11,499 nucleotides of DNA. Origin: a bacterium (lineage in GTDB: Bacteria; Ratteibacteria; UBA8468). Below are positions 5,590 through 11,414 of the stretch, piece by piece (positions within the stretch are counted from its first letter, which is position 1; every line of letters begins with the position of its first letter). The stretch lies in the NCBI GenBank assembly GCA_030672255.1, contig DAOVGU010000148.1, positions 1-11,499 of the forward strand, read 5' to 3'. A model generated the notes under the pieces. It was not told the DNA's origin and searched no databases. It saw nothing but the letters and a program-made list of their open reading frames with translations. Made by a program: the position numbers and the translations under genes.

Positions 5590-7018
5590 AAGAATCTTTA
5601 TGCTTACCATTCTCTTATGTTTGCTTCCGGTGATAAGTTTTTCACGAGTTGCCGAGGAACCTGTAATCAATATCAGTTGCGAGAAGGCAGATCTGAAGGA
5701 TGTGCTTAATACGCTCAGTACTATCTCGGGTGTGGATATCATCTATGAGGATGAGGTTATGGGTAAGATGGTTACCATTAAACTGACTAATATCCCCTGG
5801 GAAAAGGCATTAAAGATTGTCCTTGACCTTTCTGGCTTCAGTTATGAATGGGAGGAGAATCTCATCCGGGTGAAGAAGAAGGCCAAAGCATTAAAGGCGG
5901 TGGTTGAGGAGAAGGTTATCACCCAGATTTACATCCTGAAGAATACAAAAGCAGAAGAGCTCGCGGAGTCTCCTTCTCTAAAGGAGTTGCTCACTGAGAG
6001 AGGTAGAATCGTCGTCGATAAAAAACTCAATGCTTTGAGTATCACCGATATCGAAAGCAATGTTGGCCGGGTGGTATCCTTTATTAAGAGATTGGATGAG
6101 GGAGAAAAGGTTACTAAAATCATCCCTCTTAACTTTGCCAAAGCATCCGATGTGGTATCCTCGGGAATACTAACGAAATTGCTTAGTGAAAAAGGGGAAA
6201 TTAAAACCGATGCCCGAACGAATAGCCTCATCATTACCGATTCAGAAACCAATATCAAGGAGATTGAAGAATTCATTAAGAAGGTTGATACACCTACTCC
6301 TCAGGTAATGATTGAGGCAACAATACTGGAGACAAACTACGACTATACCAGGACCTTAGGTATCGACTGGCAAATCCAGAAAAAACTTGCGGAAACCACC
6401 TATGATGCTCATATGGCTTTAGGCGCAGGAGCAGCAACTGGCGGCATATTTAGCCTGGGTACTCTCACTGCAGACCAATTTGCCACTACTATTGAGGCAT
6501 TAGAGTCAAAGACCGAGACCACAATCCTTTCCAACCCCAGGATTGCAACTTTAGATAACCAGCAAGCAATCATCAAGGTAGGCAAAAGCCTTCCCATCCT
6601 GACCAGTACCGTTAGTGAGGGCGTTGTAACTACATCCACCACCTATATTGATACCAGTGTTACCCTTACCGTTACTCCCCGGATTACTCCCGAGGGTGAT
6701 GTTACCCTGAGCCTTCACCCTCAGGTCACCGATAGTCTGGGTATAGATGCAGCTACCGGCTCCCCAATTCTTGCTACTTCAGAGGCCCAGACCACCGTTT
6801 TAGTCAAGAGTGGTCAGACGGTGGTGATTGGAGGGTTGTTAAAGGAGACATCCCCAACCTCTATCTCCAAGGTTCCCTTTCTTGGCGATATTCCAATCTT
6901 AGGCTGGCTTTTTAAGAAAAGAAAAACAGGCCCTATAGAGAAGAGAGATCTTCTTATCTTTATTACTCCGAGAGTGATTAAACATCTGGAGAAACCCCCA
7001 GAAAAAAGTACAAAATGA
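5582..7018 (+). CDS. pilQ: Type IV pilus secretin PilQ
   Basis: The product is 478 residues. It has a signal peptide (about 1-22), an STN/N0 domain (about 27-100, VINISCEKADLKDVLNTLST onward), two KH-like secretin N-domains (about 110-172 and 176-238, each ending FIKRLD or FIKKVD), and the outer-membrane secretin core from Q241-V-M-I-E-A. Core landmarks are ILSNPRIATLDNQQA, VTPRITPEGDVTL, GQTVVIGGLL, and VPFLGDIPILGWLFK with the terminal LLIFITPRVIK. It forms the multimeric gated pore through which the pilus leaves the cell. It is shorter than proteobacterial PilQ because it lacks the N-terminal AMIN domains that bind peptidoglycan. The start is supported by AAGGGGGG at 5571-5578. It is the last gene of the + strand operon, and a palindromic element and a terminator follow its stop. 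Confidence 0.95.
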   Translation: MIKRIFMLTILLCLLPVISFSRVAEEPVINISCEKADLKDVLNTLSTISGVDIIYEDEVMGKMVTIKLTNIPWEKALKIVLDLSGFSYEWEENLIRVKKKAKALKAVVEEKVITQIYILKNTKAEELAESPSLKELLTERGRIVVDKKLNALSITDIESNVGRVVSFIKRLDEGEKVTKIIPLNFAKASDVVSSGILTKLLSEKGEIKTDARTNSLIITDSETNIKEIEEFIKKVDTPTPQVMIEATILETNYDYTRTLGIDWQIQKKLAETTYDAHMALGAGAATGGIFSLGTLTADQFATTIEALESKTETTILSNPRIATLDNQQAIIKVGKSLPILTSTVSEGVVTTSTTYIDTSVTLTVTPRITPEGDVTLSLHPQVTDSLGIDAATGSPILATSEAQTTVLVKSGQTVVIGGLLKETSPTSISKVPFLGDIPILGWLFKKRKTGPIEKRDLLIFITPRVIKHLEKPPEKSTK

Positions 7019-7024
7019 CTTTCA

Positions 7025-7076
7025 GTAGTAGCAGAGCTTGCTCTGCCTGATTGAGCAAAGTAAACTTTGCTACTAC
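7025..7076. repeat. Three-way-junction palindromic element, copy 2
   Basis: The outer stem GTAGTA (7025-7030) pairs with TACTAC (7071-7076). Hairpin 1 is GCAGAGC-TT-GCTCTGC (7031-7046). Hairpin 2 is GCAAAGT-AA-ACTTTGC (7055-7070). Compared with copy 1 at 1984-2031, three base pairs have changed on both sides so that pairing is kept, and the linker between the hairpins is longer (8 against 4 bases). It begins seven bases after the pilQ stop codon. AATGAC occurs on both sides (7014-7019, which includes the pilQ stop, and 7079-7084) and could be a short target duplication. Confidence 0.75.
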
Positions 7077-7091
7077 GCAATGACAATATAA

Positions 7092-7129
7092 AGAAAAGGC
7101 GGGAGAGAAAAAACTTTCCCGCCTTTTCT
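7092..7129. terminator. Bidirectional terminator between pilQ and pilA
   Basis: AGAAAAGGCGGGA (7092-7104) pairs perfectly over 13 bp with TCCCGCCTTTTCT (7117-7129) around a 12-base loop. The GC-rich middle of the stem is flanked by an A-run on the left and a T-run on the right, so an RNA from either strand forms a hairpin followed by U residues. It sits between the convergent pilQ and pilA stop codons and should end both operons. Confidence 0.88.
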
Positions 7130-7146
7130 ATTTCTAAGAGGCTAAA

Positions 7147-7632
7147 TTACTCAATCGGTGGGTCAGTAGTATCTAACGCCTTGTCTTTGTCCTTATCCAC
7201 CCTGACCACGCCGGTGCCATCGGCAATGAAGTACCTGTTTCCTGTCTTGCCCTCTGTTACAGGGTATGCTGAAAGCAGATAGTCATAGTATGGTGCACTA
7301 CCGCTTATCGAATACTTAAAGTAATACCCTTGCTTTTTAGCAAGATCCGCCGTAGCTTCACCCGTCACTCCTGCCAGGTAATCATCAACATACTCAGGGT
7401 CAGCATTACCCAGATTTTCCAGATGGTCCGGATAAGTGGCTGGTGACTGGTTGGCCTGATAACTACCCAATGCTGTTACTAAAGTATGCATATTACCGAT
7501 TGCGGCTCCTTCGTTGGCGTTAAGTCTTGCCCTTAAGAGATTAGGAATGGCAATTGCCGCCAAAAGCGCAATAATCGCGACCACGATCATAATCTCTACG
7601 AGGGTAAAACCCTTTCTCTTCAAAATCTTCAT
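7147..7632 (-). CDS. pilA: Major type IV pilin (PilA/GspG-like)
   Basis: The product is 161 residues. The leader is MKILKRKG, cleaved by prepilin peptidase after Gly8 to leave a mature N-terminal Phe and the conserved Glu5 (FTLVE). The hydrophobic helix IMIVVAIIALLAAIAIPNLL follows, then RARLNANEGAAIGNMHTL. The globular part contains YYFKYSISGS, AYPVTEGKTGNRYFIADGTG and an Asp/Lys-rich end (VDKDKDKALDTTDPPIE). There is no cysteine, so no disulfide D-loop. The Asp-rich end could bind a metal, as in GspG, but this is inferred. Its own promoter, a strong ribosome binding site (AGGGGGTGA in mRNA sense, about 7640-7650) and its place at the end of the minor-pilin cluster suggest it is the abundant fibre subunit. 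An in-frame upstream ATG at 7683 would add 17 residues encoded partly by the repeat and is rejected. Confidence 0.88.
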   Translation of the reverse strand: MKILKRKGFTLVEIMIVVAIIALLAAIAIPNLLRARLNANEGAAIGNMHTLVTALGSYQANQSPATYPDHLENLGNADPEYVDDYLAGVTGEATADLAKKQGYYFKYSISGSAPYYDYLLSAYPVTEGKTGNRYFIADGTGVVRVDKDKDKALDTTDPPIE

Positions 7633-7654
7633 TTCTTTTCTCACCCCCTTTCTT

Positions 7655-7727
7655 CTTGTCATTGTGAGGCGAAGCCGAAACAATCCCTAGAGATTGCCAC
7701 GTCGCTATCGCTCCTCGCAATGATAAG
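7655..7727. repeat. Palindromic intergenic element in the pilA 5' UTR
   Basis: CTTGTCATTGTGAGG (7655-7669) pairs with CCTCGCAATGATAAG (7713-7727) over 15 bp, including two G-T pairs. An inner stem is formed by CAATC (7681-7685) with GATTG (7692-7696). I recall elements of this form (CATTGCGAGG, then AGCGACG with CAATCTC) as common dispersed repeats in candidate-phylum and Dehalococcoides-like genomes; that is memory, not a search. It lies wholly inside the predicted pilin leader RNA, 22 bases upstream of the start codon. Confidence 0.75.
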
Positions 7728-7744
7728 CGCTTTTTGCACTTATC
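7722..7744 (-). promoter_or_regulatory. 5'-terminal stem-loop of the pilA mRNA
   Basis: In mRNA sense the sequence GATAAGTGC-AAAAA-GCGCTTATC forms a 9-bp stem with one G-U pair. The promoter geometry puts the predicted +1 at G7744, exactly the first base of the stem. A hairpin at the very 5' end is a known way to protect an mRNA from RppH and RNase E, as in ompA, which would suit an abundant pilin message. The function is inferred. Confidence 0.5.
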
Positions 7745-7750
7745 AATTAT

Positions 7751-7778
7751 ATTATACCCCAAAAAAATCTTTTGTCAA
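7751..7778 (-). promoter_or_regulatory. Near-consensus sigma70 promoter of pilA
   Basis: On the - strand there is a perfect -35 TTGACA (7778-7773), a 16-base spacer containing a T-run and GGGG, and a perfect -10 TATAAT (7756-7751). The predicted +1 is G7744, giving a 5' UTR of about 112 bases. This is the strongest promoter in the window. It lets the pilin be transcribed apart from the minor-pilin genes upstream. Confidence 0.85.
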
Positions 7779-7793
7779 GTAAATGTAGGAAAT

Positions 7794-8951
7794 TTATTTC
7801 TCCTGCCAGCTTACCATCTCGTAACTCATACCGAATCCTGGCAGAGCGGTATCTTTTACAGCAGTATCATAGTAAATGTCGCCACTGCCAGAGAGGTCTA
7901 TCTCATTACCAACGATGCTACCATATCTATCACCACTCCCGGCAAGTTTAATCTCTCCATTCGGTGCATAAATTATAGCATTGGTATCTCCGCTACCCGT
8001 TATTTCAATATTGCCATTTAGCGACATAATAATCGACACCTTATCCCGATCACCGGAACCGGAGAAGTCTATGTTGCCTTCTGCCACAATTGCATAGCCA
8101 TTTGCATTAATCCCACCACTTCCTGAAACCTTTACCTCTCCCATTACGTAAACAGTGCCTTTCAAAGTGACAGTTCCACTCCCGCTAACTTGCAAATCAC
8201 CATCGATATAAACCGGGCCCAAATCCTTTGCGCTACTGCCAGTAAGATGGATATTTCCTGAGGTACCGCCGGCTTGTGCTGCTGTGATATAGGGCGCAGG
8301 GTCGATTTCCGGGAATTCTATCAGGTCAGCCCCAGGATGTTTCTCAGCAATATCTCCGCTACCTGCATGGTCAATCGCTCCCGGGGTTGAGGCGGAACCA
8401 TTAATATCTCCACTTCCCCTCTTTCTAATACTGGTGGAGGAATAGATGTTGCCCTGTCCACTCACAGGGATGGAGTCGGTGCAACTGCTGCCTGTAATAT
8501 TAAGTTGTTCTTCAGAGGCAAGAGCATAATCAAAAATAGGGGGTGGTTTGCTGGCAGCACCTTGTAGCGCTACCTTAACCCTCCTTTTCTCCATTAAGGG
8601 AGAGTTCATACTGGGTGTGTAGCCGGTGGTTACAATTACAGGATTAGCACTATCCGGGTTGTATGCCGTGACGGTAAAATCACCGGCACTTAAGCCATCC
8701 AAATCTGAGGAATGAACCGTTTTCGTCCTCTGAGTAGGCGAGCCACTCCAACTATGAATATTTCCATAGTTCAATTCCCAGATAGCTAGTTCCACTCCGG
8801 CTTCGGCTAAATTGATCGCCGATACTCTTCTGTAGGAGCGAAGGGTTAATCTCTGCTCGGATGAGATCATCGAGAGATGGACCCCTCCTAAGGCAAGAAG
8901 CACAGCCATAATAATCGTAACTGTAATCAGGATAAATCCCTTCTGCCCCAT
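7794..8951 (-). CDS. PilX-like minor pilin with C-terminal beta-helix repeats
   Basis: The product is 385 residues. The start is MGQKG with cleavage expected after Gly5, then a hydrophobic helix (6-30) with Thr in place of the usual Glu5, as in GspK-type tip subunits. The PilX-family segment SAINLAEAGVELAIWELN lies at 44-61. From about 150 to 360 the chain carries repeated turns of the form S/T-G-S-G-D or G-S-G at 179, 197, 256, 276, 297, 318, 337 and 354. The last six are about 17-21 residues apart, with hydrophobic strands between them; this fits a parallel beta-helix like bactofilin or DUF7305 domains. It probably sits at the pilus tip or primes assembly, exposing the helix as a binding surface. 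The start has AGGGAG about 5 bases upstream. The gene follows the PilW-like gene by 7 bases. Confidence 0.75.
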   Translation of the reverse strand: MGQKGFILITVTIIMAVLLALGGVHLSMISSEQRLTLRSYRRVSAINLAEAGVELAIWELNYGNIHSWSGSPTQRTKTVHSSDLDGLSAGDFTVTAYNPDSANPVIVTTGYTPSMNSPLMEKRRVKVALQGAASKPPPIFDYALASEEQLNITGSSCTDSIPVSGQGNIYSSTSIRKRGSGDINGSASTPGAIDHAGSGDIAEKHPGADLIEFPEIDPAPYITAAQAGGTSGNIHLTGSSAKDLGPVYIDGDLQVSGSGTVTLKGTVYVMGEVKVSGSGGINANGYAIVAEGNIDFSGSGDRDKVSIIMSLNGNIEITGSGDTNAIIYAPNGEIKLAGSGDRYGSIVGNEIDLSGSGDIYYDTAVKDTALPGFGMSYEMVSWQEK

Positions 8952-8958
8952 CTTCTCC

Positions 8959-9666
8959 CTATTTATTCCGCAACTTAACGACGGAGTTTAAGGTTTCTTG
9001 ATAAAGTCTGTTCAATCTTGTCCTGCTTGCAGTTAATTCAATAACAATATATGAAGATTTAGCGGTAAAGATTAAGGAACTGATATTGTTGGCAATAACA
9101 TTAGTGTGATCAGACCTGCCTTTGTTTGGTACGGTGTCATCGGCATCCATAATCCTTTCTAAATTGGTGGAATTGAGTTGGTAGATGAGATGGTCGTAGT
9201 CATCAGGAATGCCGTCTCCATCCGCATCTATAATATCTCCAGTTGTATCTATGGAAGGAATCTCCATAACGAGACAGTCAGTTGAAGTGGTGTAACCTCC
9301 CCAGGCCGATAGCACCTGGGTTGCCCATTTAATGTCCTTAGACATCCAGTCCAGAGCCAATCGGGCATCGGCATAAATATCCGAATAGATTCTGCTGGAA
9401 TCAAAACTTCGCTGGCTGCCTAAATAGAGAAAGAGGATTATCCCGAAGATAAAGGAGGCTAAAACCACCGAAACTATTATCTCCACCAGGGTAAACCCCC
9501 TTCTTTTTCTCCCCCATAAAGGCTTGGTAGTTTCCTTTAGGCGTGCCTTGTTACCGACGAGCGGGCATGGTATCCGAAGGATGAGCGAGGAGGAACGAGA
9601 GCGAAGATTTCCTCGCTGGGGAAATCGAGCGTGCCGCCGAAGGAAACTACCAATCCTTCTCCTCAT
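8959..9666 (-). CDS. PilW-like minor pilin with an unusually long leader
   Basis: The product is 235 residues. The prepilin motif RKRRG-FTLVE has cleavage after Gly57 and Glu62 as Glu5, followed by a hydrophobic helix (about 63-82). The helix continuation (YADARLALDWMSKDIKWATQ) is typical of PilW/GspJ. A loop DADGDGIPDD (147-156) has the spacing of a calcium-binding repeat. The end (LIFTAKSSYIVIELTASRTR) is a beta domain. Normal leaders are 5-20 residues. Here residues 5-48 are encoded by a palindromic element (9519-9658) that interrupts the leader in frame. The only start in this frame is ATG 9666, which overlaps the PilV-like stop (ATGA). Removing 132 bases would leave a leader of 13 residues (MRRRPLWGRKRRG). 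Function may be kept or impaired; the rest of the gene is intact. Confidence 0.75.
   Translation of the reverse strand: MRRRIGSFLRRHARFPQRGNLRSRSSSLILRIPCPLVGNKARLKETTKPLWGRKRRGFTLVEIIVSVVLASFIFGIILFLYLGSQRSFDSSRIYSDIYADARLALDWMSKDIKWATQVLSAWGGYTTSTDCLVMEIPSIDTTGDIIDADGDGIPDDYDHLIYQLNSTNLERIMDADDTVPNKGRSDHTNVIANNISSLIFTAKSSYIVIELTASRTRLNRLYQETLNSVVKLRNK
9519..9658. repeat. MITE-like palindromic element inside the PilW-like gene
   Basis: The ends are inverted repeats of 19 bp with one mismatch: AAGGCTTGGTAGTTTCCTT at 9519-9537, and the complement of AAGGATTGGTAGTTTCCTT at 9640-9658. Inside are further stems: AGCGAGGA (9584-9591) with TCCTCGCT (9610-9617), and ATCC-GAA-GGAT (9572-9582). The interior is richer in GC (CGAGCGGG, GAGCGTGCCGCC) than the flanking pilus genes. 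On the coding strand it is read through without a stop and yields an Arg/Ser-rich stretch unlike a normal prepilin leader. No clear target duplication is seen at the edges. Confidence 0.75.
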
Positions 9667-10070
9667 TGTTTTTTAATTCCCTCTCGCGTTATCAGTGTAA
9701 CCAGACTTTTACTTGAACTTCTGCCCTGGGGTGAGGTCCAGCTCACCGTTACAGTTACCTTTTGGATATTGCTGTCTCCGTGGGAGCTAACGGTTACCGC
9801 GCCAACAGGATTGGTGAGATGAGTAAATCCGGGAGCGGGGAATGTAGAACTGGGAAATGTAAATGATGTCCCCAATGCCAGAATATCATCAAATGTCATA
9901 TCCCGGATTAGTTCCATTTGCTGCTGGGCGGCTTGGGTAGCGATGGAGATCTCCCTTGTCTCGGTACTGATGGCAAAACCATGAGAAAAGATACTGACGA
10001 TGCCGATGGAGATGATGATAAGAATAAGGACGGTTAAAGTTATCTCGATCAGCGTAAATCCCTTTTTCAT
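9663..10070 (-). CDS. PilV/GspI-like minor pilin
   Basis: The product is 135 residues. The short leader MKKG is followed by FTLIE, with Glu5 present, and the hydrophobic helix ITLTVLILIIISIGIVSIF. The segment THE-like STETREISIATQAAQQQMEL with IRDM is the common PilV/GspI pattern (A-x-x-x-A-Q-x-Q-M-E-x-I-R). The C-terminal half is beta-rich (VTVSSHGDSNIQKVTVTVSW). It is expected to join the tip-priming complex with the PilW- and PilX-like proteins. It starts two bases after the pilC stop and overlaps the next gene by ATGA, so it lies in one translationally coupled series. Only a weak ribosome binding site (TTAAAG) is seen. Confidence 0.8.
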   Translation of the reverse strand: MKKGFTLIEITLTVLILIIISIGIVSIFSHGFAISTETREISIATQAAQQQMELIRDMTFDDILALGTSFTFPSSTFPAPGFTHLTNPVGAVTVSSHGDSNIQKVTVTVSWTSPQGRSSSKSLVTLITREGIKKQ

Positions 10071-10072
10071 CT

Positions 10073-11284
10073 TTAATGTACTAATTGGGTGATCTTGAAG
10101 ATGGGTAAGAGCATCGCAATGGCAATTCCGCCGATGACCACGCCCAGAAGAACCATAATCACCGGCTCAATGAGACTGGTTAGACCACTTACCGCGGCAT
10201 CAACCTCAGCATCGTAGAAGTCAGCCACTTTGGAAAGCATCTCCTCTAAGGAGCCGGTCTCCTCCCCCACTGCAATCATTCGGGTAACCATCGGAGGAAA
10301 AACGCCTGATTTAGTTAAGGGTTCAGCAATCGGCTCACCCTCGCGAATACTCGTCCTCGCCTCATTGACCGCCTTTTCTACCACCTTATTGCCCGAGGTT
10401 TTGCCCACAATCTCCAGAGCATTTAAGATTGAGATACCACTTTTAACTAAAGTGGACAGGGTCCGGGAAAAGCGGGAAACGACCACCTTCCTAACCAGTT
10501 TTCCAATGATGGGAAGCTTCAATAAAACGGTGTCAAACTGGAATTTCCCTTTTTCGCTGCGGACGTAAAAGTGAAAAGCAAGAAAGAGTAAGAAGAGTAC
10601 TCCGAAAACAGCAAAGAACCAATGGCGAAAGAGATTGCTTATCATAAGAAGAAAAGCGGTTGGCCTGGGAAGTGTTCCTCCTAAACCTTCAAAGATGCCT
10701 TTAAATGTGGGAATAACCTTAAGCAACAAGAAGGAGGTAACAATTATCGCCATCAAAATAATGGCCGAAGGATACATCAGAGCCGATTTAATCTTCTTGC
10801 GCAATGCGCTTGTTGCTTCAAGATAGTTGGCTAACCTGTCTAACATATCGTCCAGAGCACCAGAAGCCTCTCCGGCCCTTACCATATTTACATAGAGTGG
10901 AGAGAAGACCCTCGGATGTTTTTCTAAGGCTTCGGAGAGGTTGCTTCCTGTACTGACATCATCCCTGAGCTTTCCAATCAGCGCTTGAAAACCCTTATTT
11001 TCCATCTGGGTTGAGAGGGTATCCAGGGTTTGAATCATTGGAAGTCCAGCATCCACCATCGTTGCCAACTGCCGGGAAAAAACAACTATATCATCTAACT
11101 TAACTTTTGCTGTTGCCTTAGGCGCTTTTTTCCTTCTTTCCTTTCTTCTTTCGGGAGCAAGGGATACAATGGTAAGTTTGCGCTCGCGCAGGCTTGTTAC
11201 AACTTCCGCCTCATTTGCGGCTTCCATTGTACTGGTGATTAACTCTCCTTCCAATGTCCTTGCCGAATAACGATATAAACCCAT
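10073..11284 (-). CDS. pilC: Type IV pilus platform protein PilC (GspF family)
   Basis: The product is 403 residues, full length for the family. It begins MGLYRYSARTLEGE and contains two repeated GspF domains: LDDIVVFSRQLATMVDAGLP with VFSPLYVNMVRAGEASGAL in the first half, and VSRFSRTLSTLVKSGISIL with MVTRMIAVGEETGSLEEML in the second. Membrane segments lie at about 171-195, 213-240 and 370-395. PilC is the inner-membrane platform turned by the PilB motor to add pilin subunits. The start is supported by AGGGAG six to seven bases upstream. A repeat-rich gap of 130 bases separates it from pilB on the same strand. Confidence 0.95.
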   Translation of the reverse strand: MGLYRYSARTLEGELITSTMEAANEAEVVTSLRERKLTIVSLAPERRKERRKKAPKATAKVKLDDIVVFSRQLATMVDAGLPMIQTLDTLSTQMENKGFQALIGKLRDDVSTGSNLSEALEKHPRVFSPLYVNMVRAGEASGALDDMLDRLANYLEATSALRKKIKSALMYPSAIILMAIIVTSFLLLKVIPTFKGIFEGLGGTLPRPTAFLLMISNLFRHWFFAVFGVLFLLFLAFHFYVRSEKGKFQFDTVLLKLPIIGKLVRKVVVSRFSRTLSTLVKSGISILNALEIVGKTSGNKVVEKAVNEARTSIREGEPIAEPLTKSGVFPPMVTRMIAVGEETGSLEEMLSKVADFYDAEVDAAVSGLTSLIEPVIMVLLGVVIGGIAIAMLLPIFKITQLVH

Positions 11285-11300
11285 TTTAACTCCCTTTTTG

Positions 11301-11411
11301 GACGCAGATTAACGCAGATGACAGTGCAGCTGTCATTCCCGCAGTGAGTGAGCGGGAATCCATTTTGTAGATTCCTGTTTACACCACACAGGAATGACAC
11401 CTTGTGTCATT
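11301..11411. repeat. Compound palindromic repeat between pilB and pilC
   Basis: Several elements are nested here. ACGCAGAT occurs twice in tandem (11303-11310, 11313-11320). GACAG-TGCAG-CTGTC (11321-11335) is a hairpin. TGTCATTCC (11332-11340) pairs with GGAATGACA (11391-11399) as an outer stem around the inner hairpin CCCGC/GCGGG (11339-11355). AATGACAC-CTT-GTGTCATT (11393-11411) is a further 8-bp stem. The GTCATTCC-CGC type and the ACGCAGAT-TA type are both forms I recall from other bacterial intergenic regions. Together they fill nearly the whole pilB-pilC gap and could partly uncouple expression of the two genes. Confidence 0.65.
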
Positions 11412-11414
11412 TTT

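Noticed and set aside
7633..7683. Longer start for pilA
   Set aside because: The extra 17 residues are repeat-derived and would replace a normal 8-residue prepilin leader. ATG 7632 has an excellent ribosome binding site.
7541..7762. Open frame on the - strand across the pilA leader, reading SLRGAIATWQSLGIV
   Set aside because: This is the translation of the dispersed palindromic repeat, overlaps pilA in another frame and has no gene-like features.
7794..8951. DNA tandem repeat or CRISPR-like array in the GSGD-encoding region
   Set aside because: The repetition is at protein level, with degenerate codons and varying spacing, inside one intact reading frame. There are no identical DNA repeats with spacers.
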